Positions 43,308 through 54,296 of a DNA stretch of 64,000 bases are shown in pieces (position 1 is the stretch's first letter; each line of letters opens with the position of its first letter). The notes beneath the pieces were generated by a model. It saw nothing but the letters and a program-made list of their open reading frames with translations. It ran no database searches and had not been told where the DNA came from. A program made the position numbers and the translations under genes. This DNA is from Marinobacter gudaonensis (GTDB lineage Bacteria > Pseudomonadota > Gammaproteobacteria > Pseudomonadales > Oleiphilaceae): positions 1 to 64,000 of the forward strand of contig NZ_FOYV01000005.1 of the NCBI RefSeq assembly GCF_900115175.1. Direction: 5' to 3'.

Positions 43308-44009
43308 TCAGGAGTGCTCCCTGGTGGATGACTTTCCGGCGATCGCTTCCGGCTCCAGTGGCCGTTCCCTGGGGGAGGGCGGCTCATTGAGGCGCTCCCG
43401 AATCACCTGCCGATGATCGCGGAAGTAAATCAGCGCCTTCTGCACCGCTTTTACCACCGCCCGTGGTGAAATCGTAGCACCGGTAAACTGATCGAACTCA
43501 CCGCCGTTTTTCCGGACATTCCATTCCCGGTGAGGTGGGCTCCCCAGGGAGCGGCCGGTAAAGGTTCGGATCCAATCGGATTTCTTGAGTTCAATCTTGT
43601 CTCCCAGCCCCGGCGTTTCCTTGTGGCTGGTTACGCGAACGCCCAGTATCGTGCCATTCATATCAATACCCACCAGCAGGTTGATATTGCCGGAATAGCC
43701 GTCGGGCGCCACCACGGGCATGATCAGCCCCACCGGTTGCTCGTTTTGTCGAGCCACCCAGACGGTCACCGGGCCGCTCTGGGCCAACCGTTCGCTGGCA
43801 GGAAGCTGTACGGTGTCCTTGAGAAGATCGTTGTTATGGCGGCTTTCCGGAATGATTTCGAACAGCGCCTGGGCCTCGGCCCGGGCGGCCTGTTCGCGAA
43901 TGCGCTCCTCGGTTGCGACCTGGGTAACCGCAATGGTGCCACCGGTGATGATGGCGAACAGGCCCAGGCCGATGGCGCTGCGGCGGATGGATTTGGCAAC
44001 TGCAGCCAT
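43308..44009 (-). CDS. rnfG: Rnf/Rsx complex subunit G, FMN-binding
   Basis: 233 aa. One N-terminal transmembrane helix ([19 protein letters not shown]) and a periplasmic FMN-binding domain. Thr179 in [12 protein letters not shown] is the expected covalent FMN attachment site, with the supporting [13 protein letters not shown] motif. It carries electrons across the complex. It lies between rnfD and rnfE with 2-base gaps. Confidence 0.96.
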   Translation of the reverse strand: MAAVAKSIRRSAIGLGLFAIITGGTIAVTQVATEERIREQAARAEAQALFEIIPESRHNNDLLKDTVQLPASERLAQSGPVTVWVARQNEQPVGLIMPVVAPDGYSGNINLLVGIDMNGTILGVRVTSHKETPGLGDKIELKKSDWIRTFTGRSLGSPPHREWNVRKNGGEFDQFTGATISPRAVVKAVQKALIYFRDHRQVIRERLNEPPSPRERPLEPEAIAGKSSTREHS

Positions 44010-44011
44010 GG

Positions 44012-45061
44012 TTATCCCTGACTCCCTGGCACGCCCCGGCGGGCCTTGTGATGGCCGTAAGTGCGCGGTGGGGTGTAATGATCAATGAACGGTACTGCGA
44101 AATTCATCAGCAGCACACTGAAGGCGACGGCATCCGGGTAATTCCCCCAGGTGCGAATCAGATAGATCAGAACGCCAATGCCGGCGCCGTAGATCAGCTT
44201 GCCCTGGTGGCTGGTAGCTGCCGAGACTGGATCAGTGGCTATGAAGAAGGCACCCAGCATGGTGCCGCCTGCAAGCATGTGCAGGGAGAGCGGTGCGTAC
44301 AGATCAGCGTTGCTGCCGAACGCGAGGCTCATTACCGCCAGGCCGGCCAGGAAACCGACCGGAATGTGCCAGCTGATGATGCGAAGTCCAATCAGCAGCA
44401 GGCCACCGGCCAGGAAGCCCGCGTTGACCCACTCCCAGCCCCGGGCAATACCTTCACCAAAGGTTGGGTGGGCAAGAACCTCCGCGGCGGTATGGGTCTC
44501 AATCTTGTGTTTGTACTCGTCTAAGGGCGTAGCCATGGTCCAGCCGTCGACCGCCGTTTGCTGTCCGGAGGCTATGGTGGCAAGGGTGTCGCCAAAGCCC
44601 GGCGCGCCACCCCATAGCGTTGCCGGTTCAGCCCAGTTGGTGGTCATGGCCACTGGAAAGGACACCAGCACCAGGGCATAGCCCACCATGGCCGGATTGA
44701 AGGGGTTTGAGCCAAGGCCACCGTAGAGTTGCTTGGCAACCACGATGGCGGAAATGACCGCCACCGCCGACACCCACCAGGGTGTGAACTGGGGCAGAGA
44801 CAGGCCCAGGAGCAGACCGGTTACAGCCGCAGTGTTGTCCCGGATGAAAAAGGCCACCGGCTTTTTGCGCAGTGCGAGAAGGGCAGCTTCAGAGCCAATG
44901 GCAACGGCAATGCAGAACACCACGTTGATCAGGTTACCCCATCCGAAAAACAGGGTTTGTGCCAGCAGGCCCGGCAAGGCGGCGATCATCACCCACATCA
45001 TTACCCGGGAGGTTGGCCGGGCCCTGTGGGCGTGGGGGGAGGATTGCTGAACAAACGCCAT
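44012..45061 (-). CDS. rnfD: Rnf/Rsx complex subunit D
   Basis: 349 aa multi-pass membrane subunit of the NqrB/RnfD family. A covalent FMN site is expected at Thr178 in [12 protein letters not shown]. Other conserved regions are [16 protein letters not shown] and [20 protein letters not shown]. It is thought to form the ion channel portion with the other membrane subunits. Confidence 0.96.
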   Translation of the reverse strand: MAFVQQSSPHAHRARPTSRVMMWVMIAALPGLLAQTLFFGWGNLINVVFCIAVAIGSEAALLALRKKPVAFFIRDNTAAVTGLLLGLSLPQFTPWWVSAVAVISAIVVAKQLYGGLGSNPFNPAMVGYALVLVSFPVAMTTNWAEPATLWGGAPGFGDTLATIASGQQTAVDGWTMATPLDEYKHKIETHTAAEVLAHPTFGEGIARGWEWVNAGFLAGGLLLIGLRIISWHIPVGFLAGLAVMSLAFGSNADLYAPLSLHMLAGGTMLGAFFIATDPVSAATSHQGKLIYGAGIGVLIYLIRTWGNYPDAVAFSVLLMNFAVPFIDHYTPPRTYGHHKARRGVPGSQG

Positions 45062-45082
45062 GGGTGTCGTGCCTGATTCCGC

Positions 45083-46912
45083 TTATTGGGTGGTCTGGGA
45101 CTGGGCCTGCTGGCCGGTTTGGGACTGTTGTGCCTCCGCAAGGGCCGCTTCGGCCCTCTGGACCCGGTCGTGATTCTTGGCCACGGCCCGTTCCAGTTTG
45201 TCGACATTGTCCGCCTGCTGGGCTTTCGCTTCGTCAAGCATGCCCTGCATGGTTTCCAGCTTGGCGCGGGCCTGGGTCAGTTGCTTTTCCAGCGCTTCAA
45301 TATCCGGCCCATCTTCCGCCGGCGCTTCGGCGGGTTCCTTCGGCCTGGCTGCCTCGGACTTTGCTTTCTTGCGCGCCAGTGCCTGCTCAACCAACGCCGC
45401 CTTGGCCGCACGCTCGTCATCGGCCTCACCACTTTCCGCAGCTTTTTCCGCCTCTGCCGCTTTCTTCGCCTGGGCCTCGGCGGCAGCCTGGGCCCGCTCC
45501 TTGCGGCGCAGTTCCTTTTCCTGCTGCTCCCGTTCCAGACGTGCCTGTCGGGCCTCGAACCGCTCCCGGGCCCGGTCCGCCTTGATCTGCTCAGCCCGTT
45601 GTATGCGGATTTCACCCTTCGCGAACCGGTAGTACTGCACCAGCGGGATCGAGCTCGGGCACACGTAGGAGCAGGCGCCACACTCTATGCAGTCAAACAG
45701 ATTCAGGTGCTCGGCCTTTTCGAACTCTGTGGCTTTGGCATGCCAGAACAACTGCTGAGGTAACAACTCCATGGGGCAGGCCTCGGCGCACTGGCCGCAG
45801 CGTATGCAGGGTTGTTCCGGCGGTGGGGCCGGCAGCTCCTCGGCGGTGGCGGCAATCACACAGTTGGTGGTCTTGACGACCGGCACTGCTTCGGTGGTCA
45901 GGGTGTAGCCCATCATCGGGCCGCCCAGCACCAGGCGACTGACTGCGCTTTGTTCCACCTCCGCCTGTTCGAGCAGGTACTCGATGGGTGTGCCGATCAG
46001 GGCCTCGAAATTGCCCGGCTGGCGCACGGCGTCGCCGGTGATGGTGACCACCCGGGAAATCAGCGGGGAGCCTTCCAGCACCGCGTCTGCCACGGCGACG
46101 GCGGTACCGATGTTCTGGCACATAACGCCGATATCGGCAGGAATGCCGCCGCTGGGAACCTCCATTCCGGTGAGGATCTGGATCAGCTGTTTTTCGCCGC
46201 CCGAGGGATACTTGGTCGGGATCACGGCAATTTCGGTCTGCGTGCCCTCAATGGCTTTGCGCAGGGCTGCGATGGCTTCGGGCTTGTTGTCCTCGACGCC
46301 GATCACGCAGCGTTCCGGGCGGAGAATCCAGGCCATGATCTTGAGGCCGGCGACCACCCGGTCCGCCTTCTCGCGCATGGTCATGTCATCGGCCGTGATG
46401 TAGGGCTCGCATTCGGCGCCGTTGAGGATCAGCGTGCTGACCTTGCGGTCCCTGGGCGGACGAAGCTTGATATTAGTGGGGAAGCCTGCGCCGCCCATAC
46501 CCGCGATGCCGGCGTCGCGAATGACCTGGAGCACCTGATCCCGATCCAGCGAGCGGTAATCCGGGATCGGTTGCCTCGATTGCCATTGGTCTTCGCCATC
46601 GGGTTTCAGGACAAGGCAGCGATCGGTCATGCCCGAGGGGTGCGGTACCGGGAGGTCGGCAATGCTTTCGATAACGCCCGAGGTCGGCGCATGCACGGGA
46701 ACGCCGGTTCCCGACGGCACGTCAGCGATCTTCTGGCCCTTGAGAACCCGGTCGCCCACGGCCACCAGGGCTTCGGTCGGCTCGCCGATGTGCTGTTGCA
46801 GTGGCAGAACCAGGCGCTCAGGAATACCTGCCGCCCGAATCGGGCGCGCCGTGGAAATTTCCTTGTGTTCGGCCGGGTGGATACCGCCGGAAAAGTCCCA
46901 AAGCTGTGTCAT
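45083..46912 (-). CDS. rnfC: Rnf/Rsx complex subunit C with long charged C-terminal extension
   Basis: 609 aa. The N-terminal region binds NADH and FMN (GGIHPAEHKEIS, GMGGAGFPTNIKL, LILNGAECEPYITADD). Two 4Fe-4S motifs follow: CIRCGQCAEACPMELLP and CIECGACSYVCPSSIPL. From ~440 on the protein is Ala/Lys/Glu-rich (ARQARLEREQQEKELRRKER...), predicted coiled coil ending in Gln/Thr repeats. Such tails of variable length are common in gammaproteobacterial RnfC and may mediate assembly. It overlaps rnfB by one base. Confidence 0.96.
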   Translation of the reverse strand: MTQLWDFSGGIHPAEHKEISTARPIRAAGIPERLVLPLQQHIGEPTEALVAVGDRVLKGQKIADVPSGTGVPVHAPTSGVIESIADLPVPHPSGMTDRCLVLKPDGEDQWQSRQPIPDYRSLDRDQVLQVIRDAGIAGMGGAGFPTNIKLRPPRDRKVSTLILNGAECEPYITADDMTMREKADRVVAGLKIMAWILRPERCVIGVEDNKPEAIAALRKAIEGTQTEIAVIPTKYPSGGEKQLIQILTGMEVPSGGIPADIGVMCQNIGTAVAVADAVLEGSPLISRVVTITGDAVRQPGNFEALIGTPIEYLLEQAEVEQSAVSRLVLGGPMMGYTLTTEAVPVVKTTNCVIAATAEELPAPPPEQPCIRCGQCAEACPMELLPQQLFWHAKATEFEKAEHLNLFDCIECGACSYVCPSSIPLVQYYRFAKGEIRIQRAEQIKADRARERFEARQARLEREQQEKELRRKERAQAAAEAQAKKAAEAEKAAESGEADDERAAKAALVEQALARKKAKSEAARPKEPAEAPAEDGPDIEALEKQLTQARAKLETMQGMLDEAKAQQADNVDKLERAVAKNHDRVQRAEAALAEAQQSQTGQQAQSQTTQ

Positions 46913-47490
46913 CAGGCACTGGCTCCCTGACGGTCGGTGGCGATCACGCCGGGTCGGGGTGGCGTCCAGGTCCAGCTCCGGATGTCGGGCTCTACTGTCA
47001 CCATGTCAATGCAGTCCACCGGGCAGGGGTCGACGCACAGATCGCAACCGGTACACTCGCTCTCGATCACCGTGTGCATGTGCTTGGCAGCCCCCAGAAT
47101 CGCATCCACCGGGCATGCCTGGATGCACTTGGTGCAGCCAATACATTCGTCTTCCCGGATCACAGCCACCCGTTTGACCTGTTCTACTCCGTGTTCCGCG
47201 TCGAGAGGTTCCGGCTCAACGTCCAGCAGATCTGCCAGCGCCTTGATGGTGCCTTCACCTCCGGGCGGGCACTTGTTGATCGGGCCGCCCTCTGCGATGG
47301 ACTCTGCGTAGGGGCGGCAGCCGGGGTAGCCGCACTGACCGCACTGGGTCTGGGGCAGCAGGGCGTCAATTTCATCCACCAGCGGGTTGCCTTCCACCCG
47401 GAATCGTTCGGCGGCGAAGCCGAGCAGGCCTCCGAAGACCACGGCCAGGGCCAGAAGAACGACAACGGCGATCAGTACACTGGTCCACAT
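46912..47490 (-). CDS. rnfB: Rnf/Rsx complex subunit B, ferredoxin-type
   Basis: 192 aa. An N-terminal membrane helix ([20 protein letters not shown]) is followed by a 4Fe-4S Fe-S domain ([19 protein letters not shown]) and two bacterial ferredoxin clusters ([16 protein letters not shown] and [16 protein letters not shown]). It accepts electrons from ferredoxin and passes them to the other subunits. It is 42 bases downstream of rnfA. Confidence 0.97.
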   Translation of the reverse strand: MWTSVLIAVVVLLALAVVFGGLLGFAAERFRVEGNPLVDEIDALLPQTQCGQCGYPGCRPYAESIAEGGPINKCPPGGEGTIKALADLLDVEPEPLDAEHGVEQVKRVAVIREDECIGCTKCIQACPVDAILGAAKHMHTVIESECTGCDLCVDPCPVDCIDMVTVEPDIRSWTWTPPRPGVIATDRQGASA

Positions 47491-47532
47491 ATGGCTGCTA
47501 CTCCCGATTCCCCAATTCTTTCTGCACGCCCG

Positions 47533-48114
47533 TCACACGCTGACCAGACCGGTGAAGCCCAGAAAGGCCAGCGCCATCAGGCCTGCGGTCACAAGACCGA
47601 TGGAAGCGCCCCGAAACGCCACCGGCACATCCGCCACCGCAATCCGCTCACGCATGGCCGCAAACAGAACCAGGACCATGGAGAAGCCGGCGGCCGCACC
47701 GAATCCGTACAACACCGATTCCACGAAATTGTTCTGCTTGTTGATGTTCAGAAGCGCAACGCCAAGCACGGCGCAGTTCGTAGTGATCAGCGGCAGGAAG
47801 ATACCCAGCACGCGATAGAGCAGGGGACTGGTCTTGCGAACCACCATTTCGGTGAACTGAACCACCACGGCAATCACCAGGATGAAGGTGATGGTGCGCA
47901 GGAAGGCCAGGTCCAGCGGCTCCAGCAAGTAGGTGTAGGCCAGGTAGCTGCACACAGAGGCCAGGGTCAGTACAAAGGTGGTGGCCAGGGACATGCCCAT
48001 CGCTGTCTCCAGCTTGCCGGACACGCCCATGAACGGGCACAGGCCCAGAAACTGAACCAGCACGAAGTTGTTCACCAGAATGGTGCTGACCAGAATCAGC
48101 AGAAATTCGGTCAT
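47533..48114 (-). CDS. rnfA: Rnf/Rsx complex subunit A
   Basis: 193 aa membrane subunit with six transmembrane segments, starting [30 protein letters not shown]. The conserved Cys of LGLCPFMG and of [14 protein letters not shown] match those in RnfE, forming the membrane Fe-S site. It is the first gene of the complex, 45 bases downstream of metG on the same strand. Confidence 0.97.
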   Translation of the reverse strand: MTEFLLILVSTILVNNFVLVQFLGLCPFMGVSGKLETAMGMSLATTFVLTLASVCSYLAYTYLLEPLDLAFLRTITFILVIAVVVQFTEMVVRKTSPLLYRVLGIFLPLITTNCAVLGVALLNINKQNNFVESVLYGFGAAAGFSMVLVLFAAMRERIAVADVPVAFRGASIGLVTAGLMALAFLGFTGLVSV

Positions 48115-48159
48115 TTAATCTGCTCCATTGGCAACTGACAGCGCTCTGACCGCCGGTCG

Positions 48160-50190
48160 TTACATTATCCGCATGCCCGGCGTAGCGCCGGAATCCGGAG
48201 ACAGGATGAATATGTCCTTGCCCCCTGGGCCTGCAGCCAGAACCATGCCTTCCGACATGCCGAACTTCATCTTCCGGGGCTTGAGGTTGGCCACCATCAC
48301 CGTGAGCCGACCTTCAAGATCCTCCGGTGTATAGGCCGACTTGATACCAGCAAACACGTTGCGCTCGCCATGCCCCACGTCAAGAGTCAGGCGAAGCAGC
48401 TTGTCGGCGCCTTCCACGTGTTCGGCTTTGACAATCTTCACCACTCGGAGATCCACTTTTGCGAAGTCGCCAAATTCTATTTCATCGGCAATCGGCTCGA
48501 GATTGGCAGACGGTGCCGGTTTGCCGGTCGCTGCAGGCAACTCCTCTTTGGAGGCGTCGAGCATTTTCTCGATCTGCGCCATGTCCACCCGGTTCATCAG
48601 CGGTTTGAACTTGTTGATGCCGTGGTTCTCCAGCCGCTCGCTGCGCTTGTTCCAGTCCAGGGGGGCGTTCAGGAACGCTTCCGACGCCTTGGCGGTTTCC
48701 GGCAGTACCGGCGCCAGGTAGGTCATCAGCAGATGGAACATGTTGATGGCGTTGGTGCAGATGGCCTGCAGGTTCTCGTCCTGGCCTTCCTGCTTGGCGA
48801 TCACCCACGGCTGCTCATCATTGACGTACTGGTTGGCAATGTCCGCCAGTTCCATGATCCGGCGCATGGCGCGGCCAAACTCACGGGCCTCGTAGAATTC
48901 CTCGATCTCCTTGCCAGCCTCGATGAATTCCTTCAGCTTGGCGTGCTCGGTGACCTGACCCAACTGGCCGTCAAACCGCTTGGTGATAAAACCGGCGCTG
49001 CGGCTGGCAATGTTGACCACCTTGCCCACCAGATCCGAGTTCACCCGGGCGGCAAAGTCCTCTAGGTTCAGGTCCATGTCGTCCACGCTTCCGGTCAGCT
49101 TGGCGGCAAAGTAGTAGCGCAGGTATTCCGGGTTCAGATGGTCCAGGTAGGTGCGGGCCATGATGAAGGTACCGCGGGACTTGGACATCTTCTTGCCGTT
49201 AACGGTCACAAAGCCGTGGGCCCAGACGGCTGTTGGTGTGCGAAAGCCGGCATCGTGCAGCATGGATGGCCAGAAGAGCGCGTGGAAGTTGATGATGTCC
49301 TTGCCGATGAAGTGATAGACCTCGGCGGTGGAATCAGCTTTCCAGAAGTGCTCGAAATCGATGCCTTCGCGGTTACACAGGTTCTTGAAGCTGGCCAGGT
49401 AACCGATGGGGGCATCCAGCCACACGTAGAAGTACTTGCCGGGTGCGTCGGGAATCTCGAACCCGAAGTAGGGCGCATCGCGGCTGATGTCCCACTCCTG
49501 CAGGCCGGCGTCCAGCCACTCGGCCAGCTTGTTGGCAACCTGAGGCTGCAGGGTGCCGCTGCGGGTCCATTTAGCCAGGAAATCGTGGAAATCCGGCAGC
49601 TTGAAGAAGTAGTGCTCGGATTCCTTCTCGATGGGTGTGGCGCCGGATACCGCCGAGCGCGGGTTGATCAGCTCTGCCGGCGTGTAGGTGGCGCCGCAGG
49701 CCTCGCAGTTGTCGCCGTACTGGTCCTCGGTCTTGCACTTGGGGCAGGTGCCCTTGATGAACCGGTCCGCCAGGAACATTTTCTTCTCAGGATCATAGAA
49801 CTGGGTGATCTTGCGCGTGGCAATGTGCCCGTTTTCCTGCAACTGGCGATAGATGTACTCGGAGAACTGACGGTTTTCCTCCGAGTGCGTGCTGTAGTAG
49901 TTGTCGAAACGGATGTGGAAGCCGGCGAAGTCTTCCTGATGCTCGCCACGGATGCGATCAATCAGTTGCTCGGAAGTAATGCCCTCGCGCTCGGCACGAA
50001 GCATGATGGCGGTGCCGTGGGCATCATCGGCGCAAACGTAGTAGCAGTTCTGGCCCCGCATCTTCTGATAGCGCACCCAGATATCGGTCTGAATGTACTC
50101 CAGCAGGTGCCCCAGGTGGATCGGGCCGTTGGCGTACGGCAGGGCACTGGTAACCAGAATGTCGCGCTGTTGCTTGCTCGCTTGCGTCAT
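48160..50190 (-). CDS. metG: Methionyl-tRNA synthetase
   Basis: 676 aa, the long dimeric form. The HIGH-like motif is [18 protein letters not shown]. The zinc-knuckle region is [20 protein letters not shown], and the KMSKS motif is [16 protein letters not shown]-terminal tRNA-binding domain ([29 protein letters not shown]... to the end) gives dimerisation. It is divergent from apbC, the usual arrangement, and leads into the rnf operon. Confidence 0.98.
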   Translation of the reverse strand: MTQASKQQRDILVTSALPYANGPIHLGHLLEYIQTDIWVRYQKMRGQNCYYVCADDAHGTAIMLRAEREGITSEQLIDRIRGEHQEDFAGFHIRFDNYYSTHSEENRQFSEYIYRQLQENGHIATRKITQFYDPEKKMFLADRFIKGTCPKCKTEDQYGDNCEACGATYTPAELINPRSAVSGATPIEKESEHYFFKLPDFHDFLAKWTRSGTLQPQVANKLAEWLDAGLQEWDISRDAPYFGFEIPDAPGKYFYVWLDAPIGYLASFKNLCNREGIDFEHFWKADSTAEVYHFIGKDIINFHALFWPSMLHDAGFRTPTAVWAHGFVTVNGKKMSKSRGTFIMARTYLDHLNPEYLRYYFAAKLTGSVDDMDLNLEDFAARVNSDLVGKVVNIASRSAGFITKRFDGQLGQVTEHAKLKEFIEAGKEIEEFYEAREFGRAMRRIMELADIANQYVNDEQPWVIAKQEGQDENLQAICTNAINMFHLLMTYLAPVLPETAKASEAFLNAPLDWNKRSERLENHGINKFKPLMNRVDMAQIEKMLDASKEELPAATGKPAPSANLEPIADEIEFGDFAKVDLRVVKIVKAEHVEGADKLLRLTLDVGHGERNVFAGIKSAYTPEDLEGRLTVMVANLKPRKMKFGMSEGMVLAAGPGGKDIFILSPDSGATPGMRIM

Positions 50191-50388
50191 GGTGATGTCC
50201 GAACCTTATGTTGAGTCGGGTTGGAAAGACAGTTTCGGGGTTCTGGCCGCTTCCGGATTGATTGCGCCAGGTAAAGACCCCATATGGTCAGAAACGGGCA
50301 CAGATGATACCTTCCGAGCAGATATTTTTCATCCGAATCACCTGTTTCCGTGCTTTAAATCGAGCATGAGCTTATTCCGGAGAACCCG

Positions 50389-51489
50389 ATGACACAGATT
50401 TCTGAGCAGGCCCTGCAGACCGCGGTTCGCCAATACCGTGACCCGTACCTGAACAAGGACCTCTACGAGTTGGGTGCCGTCAAATCCCTGAACGCCGACG
50501 ATAGCGGCAACGTGACCCTGATGGTCGAACTGCCGTACCCCTCGAAAGGCATCGCTGGCGCCCTCAAGCAACTGGTCGGGAACGCCCTGGAAGACGTCGA
50601 CGGTGTGGCAAGCGTGGACATCCATGTGGGCCAGAAAATCCACGCCTACAAAGTCCAGAAAGATCTGCCCTCGGTGCCGGGTGTCAAAAACATCATCGCC
50701 GTGGCCTCCGGCAAGGGCGGCGTTGGCAAATCCACCACCGCCGTCAACCTCGCCCTGGCCCTTCAGGCCGAAGGCGCGAAGGTTGGCATCCTCGACGCCG
50801 ACATCTACGGCCCCAGCATCGGCATGATGCTCGGCGTGCCCGAAGGCAAACGCCCCGATACCCGCGAGAACAAATACTTCGTTCCCATGGACGCCCACGG
50901 CCTGCAAGCCAACTCCATGGCCTTCGTGGTTACCGAGAAAACCCCCATGGTCTGGCGCGGCCCCATGGTCAGCGGCGCCGTGATGCAACTGCTCCAGCAG
51001 ACCCTCTGGAACGAGCTCGACTACCTCATCGTCGACATGCCCCCGGGCACCGGCGACATCCAGCTCACCCTGGCCCAGAAAGTGCCGGTCACCGGCGCTG
51101 TGATCGTCACCACACCGCAGGACATCGCCCTGCTGGATGGCAAGAAAGGCATCGAAATGTTCCGCAAAGTCGACATCCCCGTGCTGGGCGTGGTCGAAAA
51201 CATGAGCGTGCACATCTGCAGCAACTGCGGCCACGAAGAACCCCTCTTCGGCCACGGCGGCGGCGAACGCATCGCCGAGGAATACGACACCACACTCCTC
51301 GGCCAGCTGCCTCTGCACATGACCATCCGCGAACAGACCGATGGCGGCACACCCTCGGTAATCGCCGAACCGGACTCCGAAGTGGCCCGCCGTTACCGCG
51401 ATATCGCCCGAAGGGTAGGCGCCGAACTCTCCACCCGGGAGCGGAACCTGACCGGCTCTATTTCAAGTGTCTCCGTAACCGAGCATTAA
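50389..51489 (+). CDS. apbC: Iron-sulfur cluster carrier ApbC/Mrp
   Basis: 366 aa. An N-terminal MIP18-type domain (~1-95, TLMVELPYPSKGIAGAL) is followed by the ParA-like P-loop IAVASGKGGVGKSTTAVNL, VGILDADIYGPS and DMPPGTGDIQLTL. The CxxC near NMSVHICSNCGHEEPLFG binds the bridging 4Fe-4S cluster. It loads clusters onto apo-proteins. Third codon positions are markedly C-rich compared with neighbours. It is divergent from metG with a 198-base gap. Confidence 0.96.
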   Translation: MTQISEQALQTAVRQYRDPYLNKDLYELGAVKSLNADDSGNVTLMVELPYPSKGIAGALKQLVGNALEDVDGVASVDIHVGQKIHAYKVQKDLPSVPGVKNIIAVASGKGGVGKSTTAVNLALALQAEGAKVGILDADIYGPSIGMMLGVPEGKRPDTRENKYFVPMDAHGLQANSMAFVVTEKTPMVWRGPMVSGAVMQLLQQTLWNELDYLIVDMPPGTGDIQLTLAQKVPVTGAVIVTTPQDIALLDGKKGIEMFRKVDIPVLGVVENMSVHICSNCGHEEPLFGHGGGERIAEEYDTTLLGQLPLHMTIREQTDGGTPSVIAEPDSEVARRYRDIARRVGAELSTRERNLTGSISSVSVTEH

Positions 51490-51536
51490 TTGCGTTTCGA
51501 AGGTTGCGGCGTTCCACTCCGAGGTATGCTCGCGGT

Positions 51537-51634
51537 CATAGGGACTCCCTTCCAAAAATGTCGAAGGCCATGGATGGCCTTCGCCAAGCGCACATGGATG
51601 TGCTCGTAGCGGTTTTTGGAAGGGAGTCCCTATG
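51537..51634. repeat. Palindromic repeat element, copy B (apbC-dcd intergenic)
   Basis: Perfect 22-bp outer inverted repeat: 51537-51558 (CATAGGGACTCCCTTCC then AAAAA) and 51613-51634 (TTTTTGGAAGGGAGTCCC then TATG). The 54-base core is TGTCGAAGGCCATGGATGG..., containing the perfect hairpins GAAGGCCAT/ATGGCCTTC and GCACAT/ATGTGC, both with CATGGATG tips, and ending GTAGCGG. It matches the core of copy A at 32109-32296. Folded, it makes a three-way junction with a long closing stem. Confidence 0.85.
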
Positions 51635-51780
51635 GGCGCAGCCCGCCACTCTTGAGGTCCAAGTTGCAAGCCGCAGCCCCCGAGCTCAGTGAGCGAAGTA
51701 AGCCGCCGAAGCTTCGACAGACCCCATGGGAACAGGTAAACTACGCCTCAATTTTTCCCAGTGGATACGAGACTTCGCCA

Positions 51781-52347
51781 ATGAGCATCAAATCCGACAA
51801 GTGGATTCGCCGGATGTCCGAGCAACACGGCATGATCGAACCGTTCGAAAGCGGACAGGTTCGTGAAACCGAAAAAGGCCGCGTGATCTCCTACGGCACC
51901 TCCAGCTACGGCTACGACGTACGTTGCAGCAACGAATTCAAGATCTTCACCAACGTCCACTCCGCCACCGTGGACCCGAAGAACTTCGACGAAAACAGCT
52001 TCGTCAACTACACCGGCGACGTCTGCATCATCCCGCCAAACTCCTTTGCACTGGCCCGCACCGTTGAATACTTTCGCATTCCGCGCAGCGTACTGACCAT
52101 CTGCCTGGGCAAGTCCACCTACGCCCGCTGCGGCATCATCGTCAATGTCACCCCGTTGGAGCCGGAATGGGAAGGCCAGGTCACCCTGGAATTTTCCAAC
52201 ACCACCAACCTGCCGGCGAAAATCTACGCCAACGAAGGCGTGGCGCAGATGCTCTTCTTCGAGTCGGATGAAATCTGCGAAACCAGCTACAAGGATCGCG
52301 GCGGCAAATACCTCGGCCAGACCGGCGTGACCCTGCCCAGGACATGA
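51781..52347 (+). CDS. dcd: dCTP deaminase Dcd
   Basis: 188 aa, standard length. It deaminates dCTP to dUTP for thymidylate synthesis. Conserved regions: [26 protein letters not shown], the catalytic [19 protein letters not shown] (Glu) and [14 protein letters not shown]. The ATG at 51781 is the family start; upstream in-frame codons run through the palindromic element and are rejected. It is coupled to the YjaG-family gene by a 4-base overlap. Confidence 0.97.
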   Translation: MSIKSDKWIRRMSEQHGMIEPFESGQVRETEKGRVISYGTSSYGYDVRCSNEFKIFTNVHSATVDPKNFDENSFVNYTGDVCIIPPNSFALARTVEYFRIPRSVLTICLGKSTYARCGIIVNVTPLEPEWEGQVTLEFSNTTNLPAKIYANEGVAQMLFFESDEICETSYKDRGGKYLGQTGVTLPRT

Positions 52348-52943
52348 ACGCCAACCAGTTTCTCAAAGCCGTCTCACAACTGCAGGGCTGGCGCGAATGC
52401 GCCTTCCTGCTGGCCCTGGCCGAGCGTTCCTTTCCCAATTACGCCCTGTTCGCCGATGCCGTTGGCCTGAAAACGGGCGCCAAAATGCGCCAGTTGCTGG
52501 ATCTTGGCTGGGACATGCTGCAAAAGGACGTCTCTGAAGCCTCCATACCCCAGCTGTTGGCCAAGCTTGAAACCCTGTCTCCGGATGTCGATGCCTACGA
52601 CGCCTATGGCGTGTACCCGGCCTTCGATTTCTGCCAGTTGCTGGAGCAGGCACTGCTCAACCGGCTGAACCCGGCCAAGCATCGCGCCACCGACGCCTCC
52701 CAGATGGCCACCGGCACCGTGATGAACTTTATCGAGCTCTCCGAAGGCGACGAACTGGACGAGGACGAGCTGGTTCGTTTGCTGGACCACCACCCGCTGA
52801 TGAAAGAAGACAAAACCTTCCAGCGGGATCTGGTGCTGGCTCTGAAGCGTCAGCGCACGCCCACGGACCAGTTTGTCGAAAGGCTTCGGCAAGAGTCAGC
52901 CAACGATGGCGTCAGCAACCTCGGTATCTCACTCAACGATTGA
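52344..52943 (+). CDS. YjaG-family (DUF416) protein
   Basis: 199 aa, mostly helical. Starts [33 protein letters not shown] and has [21 protein letters not shown] and [15 protein letters not shown], typical of the YjaG/DUF416 family, whose function is unknown. Its ATG overlaps the dcd stop (ATGA), so it is co-translated with dcd; no enzymatic motif is apparent. Confidence 0.88.
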   Translation: MNANQFLKAVSQLQGWRECAFLLALAERSFPNYALFADAVGLKTGAKMRQLLDLGWDMLQKDVSEASIPQLLAKLETLSPDVDAYDAYGVYPAFDFCQLLEQALLNRLNPAKHRATDASQMATGTVMNFIELSEGDELDEDELVRLLDHHPLMKEDKTFQRDLVLALKRQRTPTDQFVERLRQESANDGVSNLGISLND

Positions 52944-53018
52944 ACGCCGTAGTCGTGGGCAGGCTACACTTCCGGTATTACCTGTAACTCTCAGCTCAGT
53001 GCCAATGGACTCTACCCC

Positions 53019-54296
53019 ATGAAACTCTCTGCTTTTGGTCGCAAGTTCACCGCCGATGCCGGTATTACCTCTCTGATGGACGATCTGGGCAACGCCATGG
53101 CCTCCGGCGACGACATGATCATGATGGGTGGCGGCAACCCCGGGCACATACCCGAAGTGCAGCAGCGAGTGCAGGAAATCCTCGCGGACATGAGCCGGAA
53201 TGAGGGGGATGTGCGCCGACTGGTTGGTATCTACGACCCCCCACAGGGCGAAAAGCAGTTTATTGCCTCACTCGCGGAACTGCTCAACCGGGAGTATGGC
53301 TGGGGCCTGAAGCCCGAGAACATCGCCCTCACCAACGGCAGCCAGGCGGCCTTCTTCATGCTGTTCAACATGTTTGGCGGCGATTACGGGGAAGGGCACC
53401 GCAAACACATTCTGCTGCCGCTGGCCCCGGAGTACATCGGCTACGCCGATGCAGGCATCGAGCCCGGGCTGTTCGACGCGGTCCAGCCGGACATCTCCTT
53501 CACCGATGCCCACGAGTTCAAGTACCGGGTGGACTTTGATGCCGTGGAAGTCACCGGGGAAACCGGCGCCATCTGCGTTTCAAGGCCCACCAACCCCACC
53601 GGCAACGTAGTGACCGATGACGAGCTCGCGCGGCTGGAGCAGCTCGCCCGCGAGCATGACATCCCGCTGATCGTGGACGGCGCTTACGGCACGCCGTTCC
53701 CCAGCCTGCTGTTCGTGGACGCCACGCCCACCTGGAATGACCAGATCATTCTCTGCCTGAGCCTGTCAAAGCTGGGATTGCCCGCAGCCAGAACCGGCAT
53801 CGTGATCGCGGCCGAGCCGATCATCAAGGCGCTGTCCGGCATCAATGCCATCATGAACCTGGCCACCGGCAGTTTCGGCGCCATGCTGGCGGAGCCCCTG
53901 GTCCGCTCTGGCGAGATCCTGTCCCTGAGCCACGACGTGGTGTGCCCGTTCTACAAGGCCAAAATGGAGCGGGCGGTCGCCGCGTTTCGGGAGGCCATGG
54001 GCGAAGACAGCTGTCGCTGGTATGTCCATAAACCCGAGGGCGCCATGTTCCTCTGGCTTTGGTTTCCGGACCTTCCCATCACCAGCCTGGAGCTGTATCA
54101 GCGACTGAAAGGGCGAGGGGTGCTGGTGGTTTCCGGGCATTATTTCTTCCCGGGGTTGCCCGAGGATGACTGGAAGCATCGCCACGAGTGCCTGCGGGTA
54201 ACCTATTCCCAGGATGATGACCGGGTGGCCGAGGGGCTTCGCATTATTGCCGATGAGGTCAAGGCTGTCTGGCGGGAGGCCGGTCGCGCGCTCTAG
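53019..54296 (+). CDS. avtA: Valine-pyruvate transaminase AvtA
   Basis: 425 aa fold-type I aminotransferase. The PLP lysine lies in CLSLSKLGLPAARTGIVIA. Substrate and cofactor regions include MMGGGNPGHIPEV, SQAAFFMLFNMFGG and SRPTNPTGNVVTDDELA. It transfers the amino group between valine and pyruvate. Its TAG stop shares CTAG with the convergent DUF3108 gene, leaving no intergenic space. Confidence 0.95.
   Translation: MKLSAFGRKFTADAGITSLMDDLGNAMASGDDMIMMGGGNPGHIPEVQQRVQEILADMSRNEGDVRRLVGIYDPPQGEKQFIASLAELLNREYGWGLKPENIALTNGSQAAFFMLFNMFGGDYGEGHRKHILLPLAPEYIGYADAGIEPGLFDAVQPDISFTDAHEFKYRVDFDAVEVTGETGAICVSRPTNPTGNVVTDDELARLEQLAREHDIPLIVDGAYGTPFPSLLFVDATPTWNDQIILCLSLSKLGLPAARTGIVIAAEPIIKALSGINAIMNLATGSFGAMLAEPLVRSGEILSLSHDVVCPFYKAKMERAVAAFREAMGEDSCRWYVHKPEGAMFLWLWFPDLPITSLELYQRLKGRGVLVVSGHYFFPGLPEDDWKHRHECLRVTYSQDDDRVAEGLRIIADEVKAVWREAGRAL

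Noticed and set aside
46801..48138. 445-residue open frame antisense to rnfB and rnfA
   Set aside because: Gln/His/Gly-rich composition mirrors membrane-protein codons on the other strand; the rnf genes are unmistakable.
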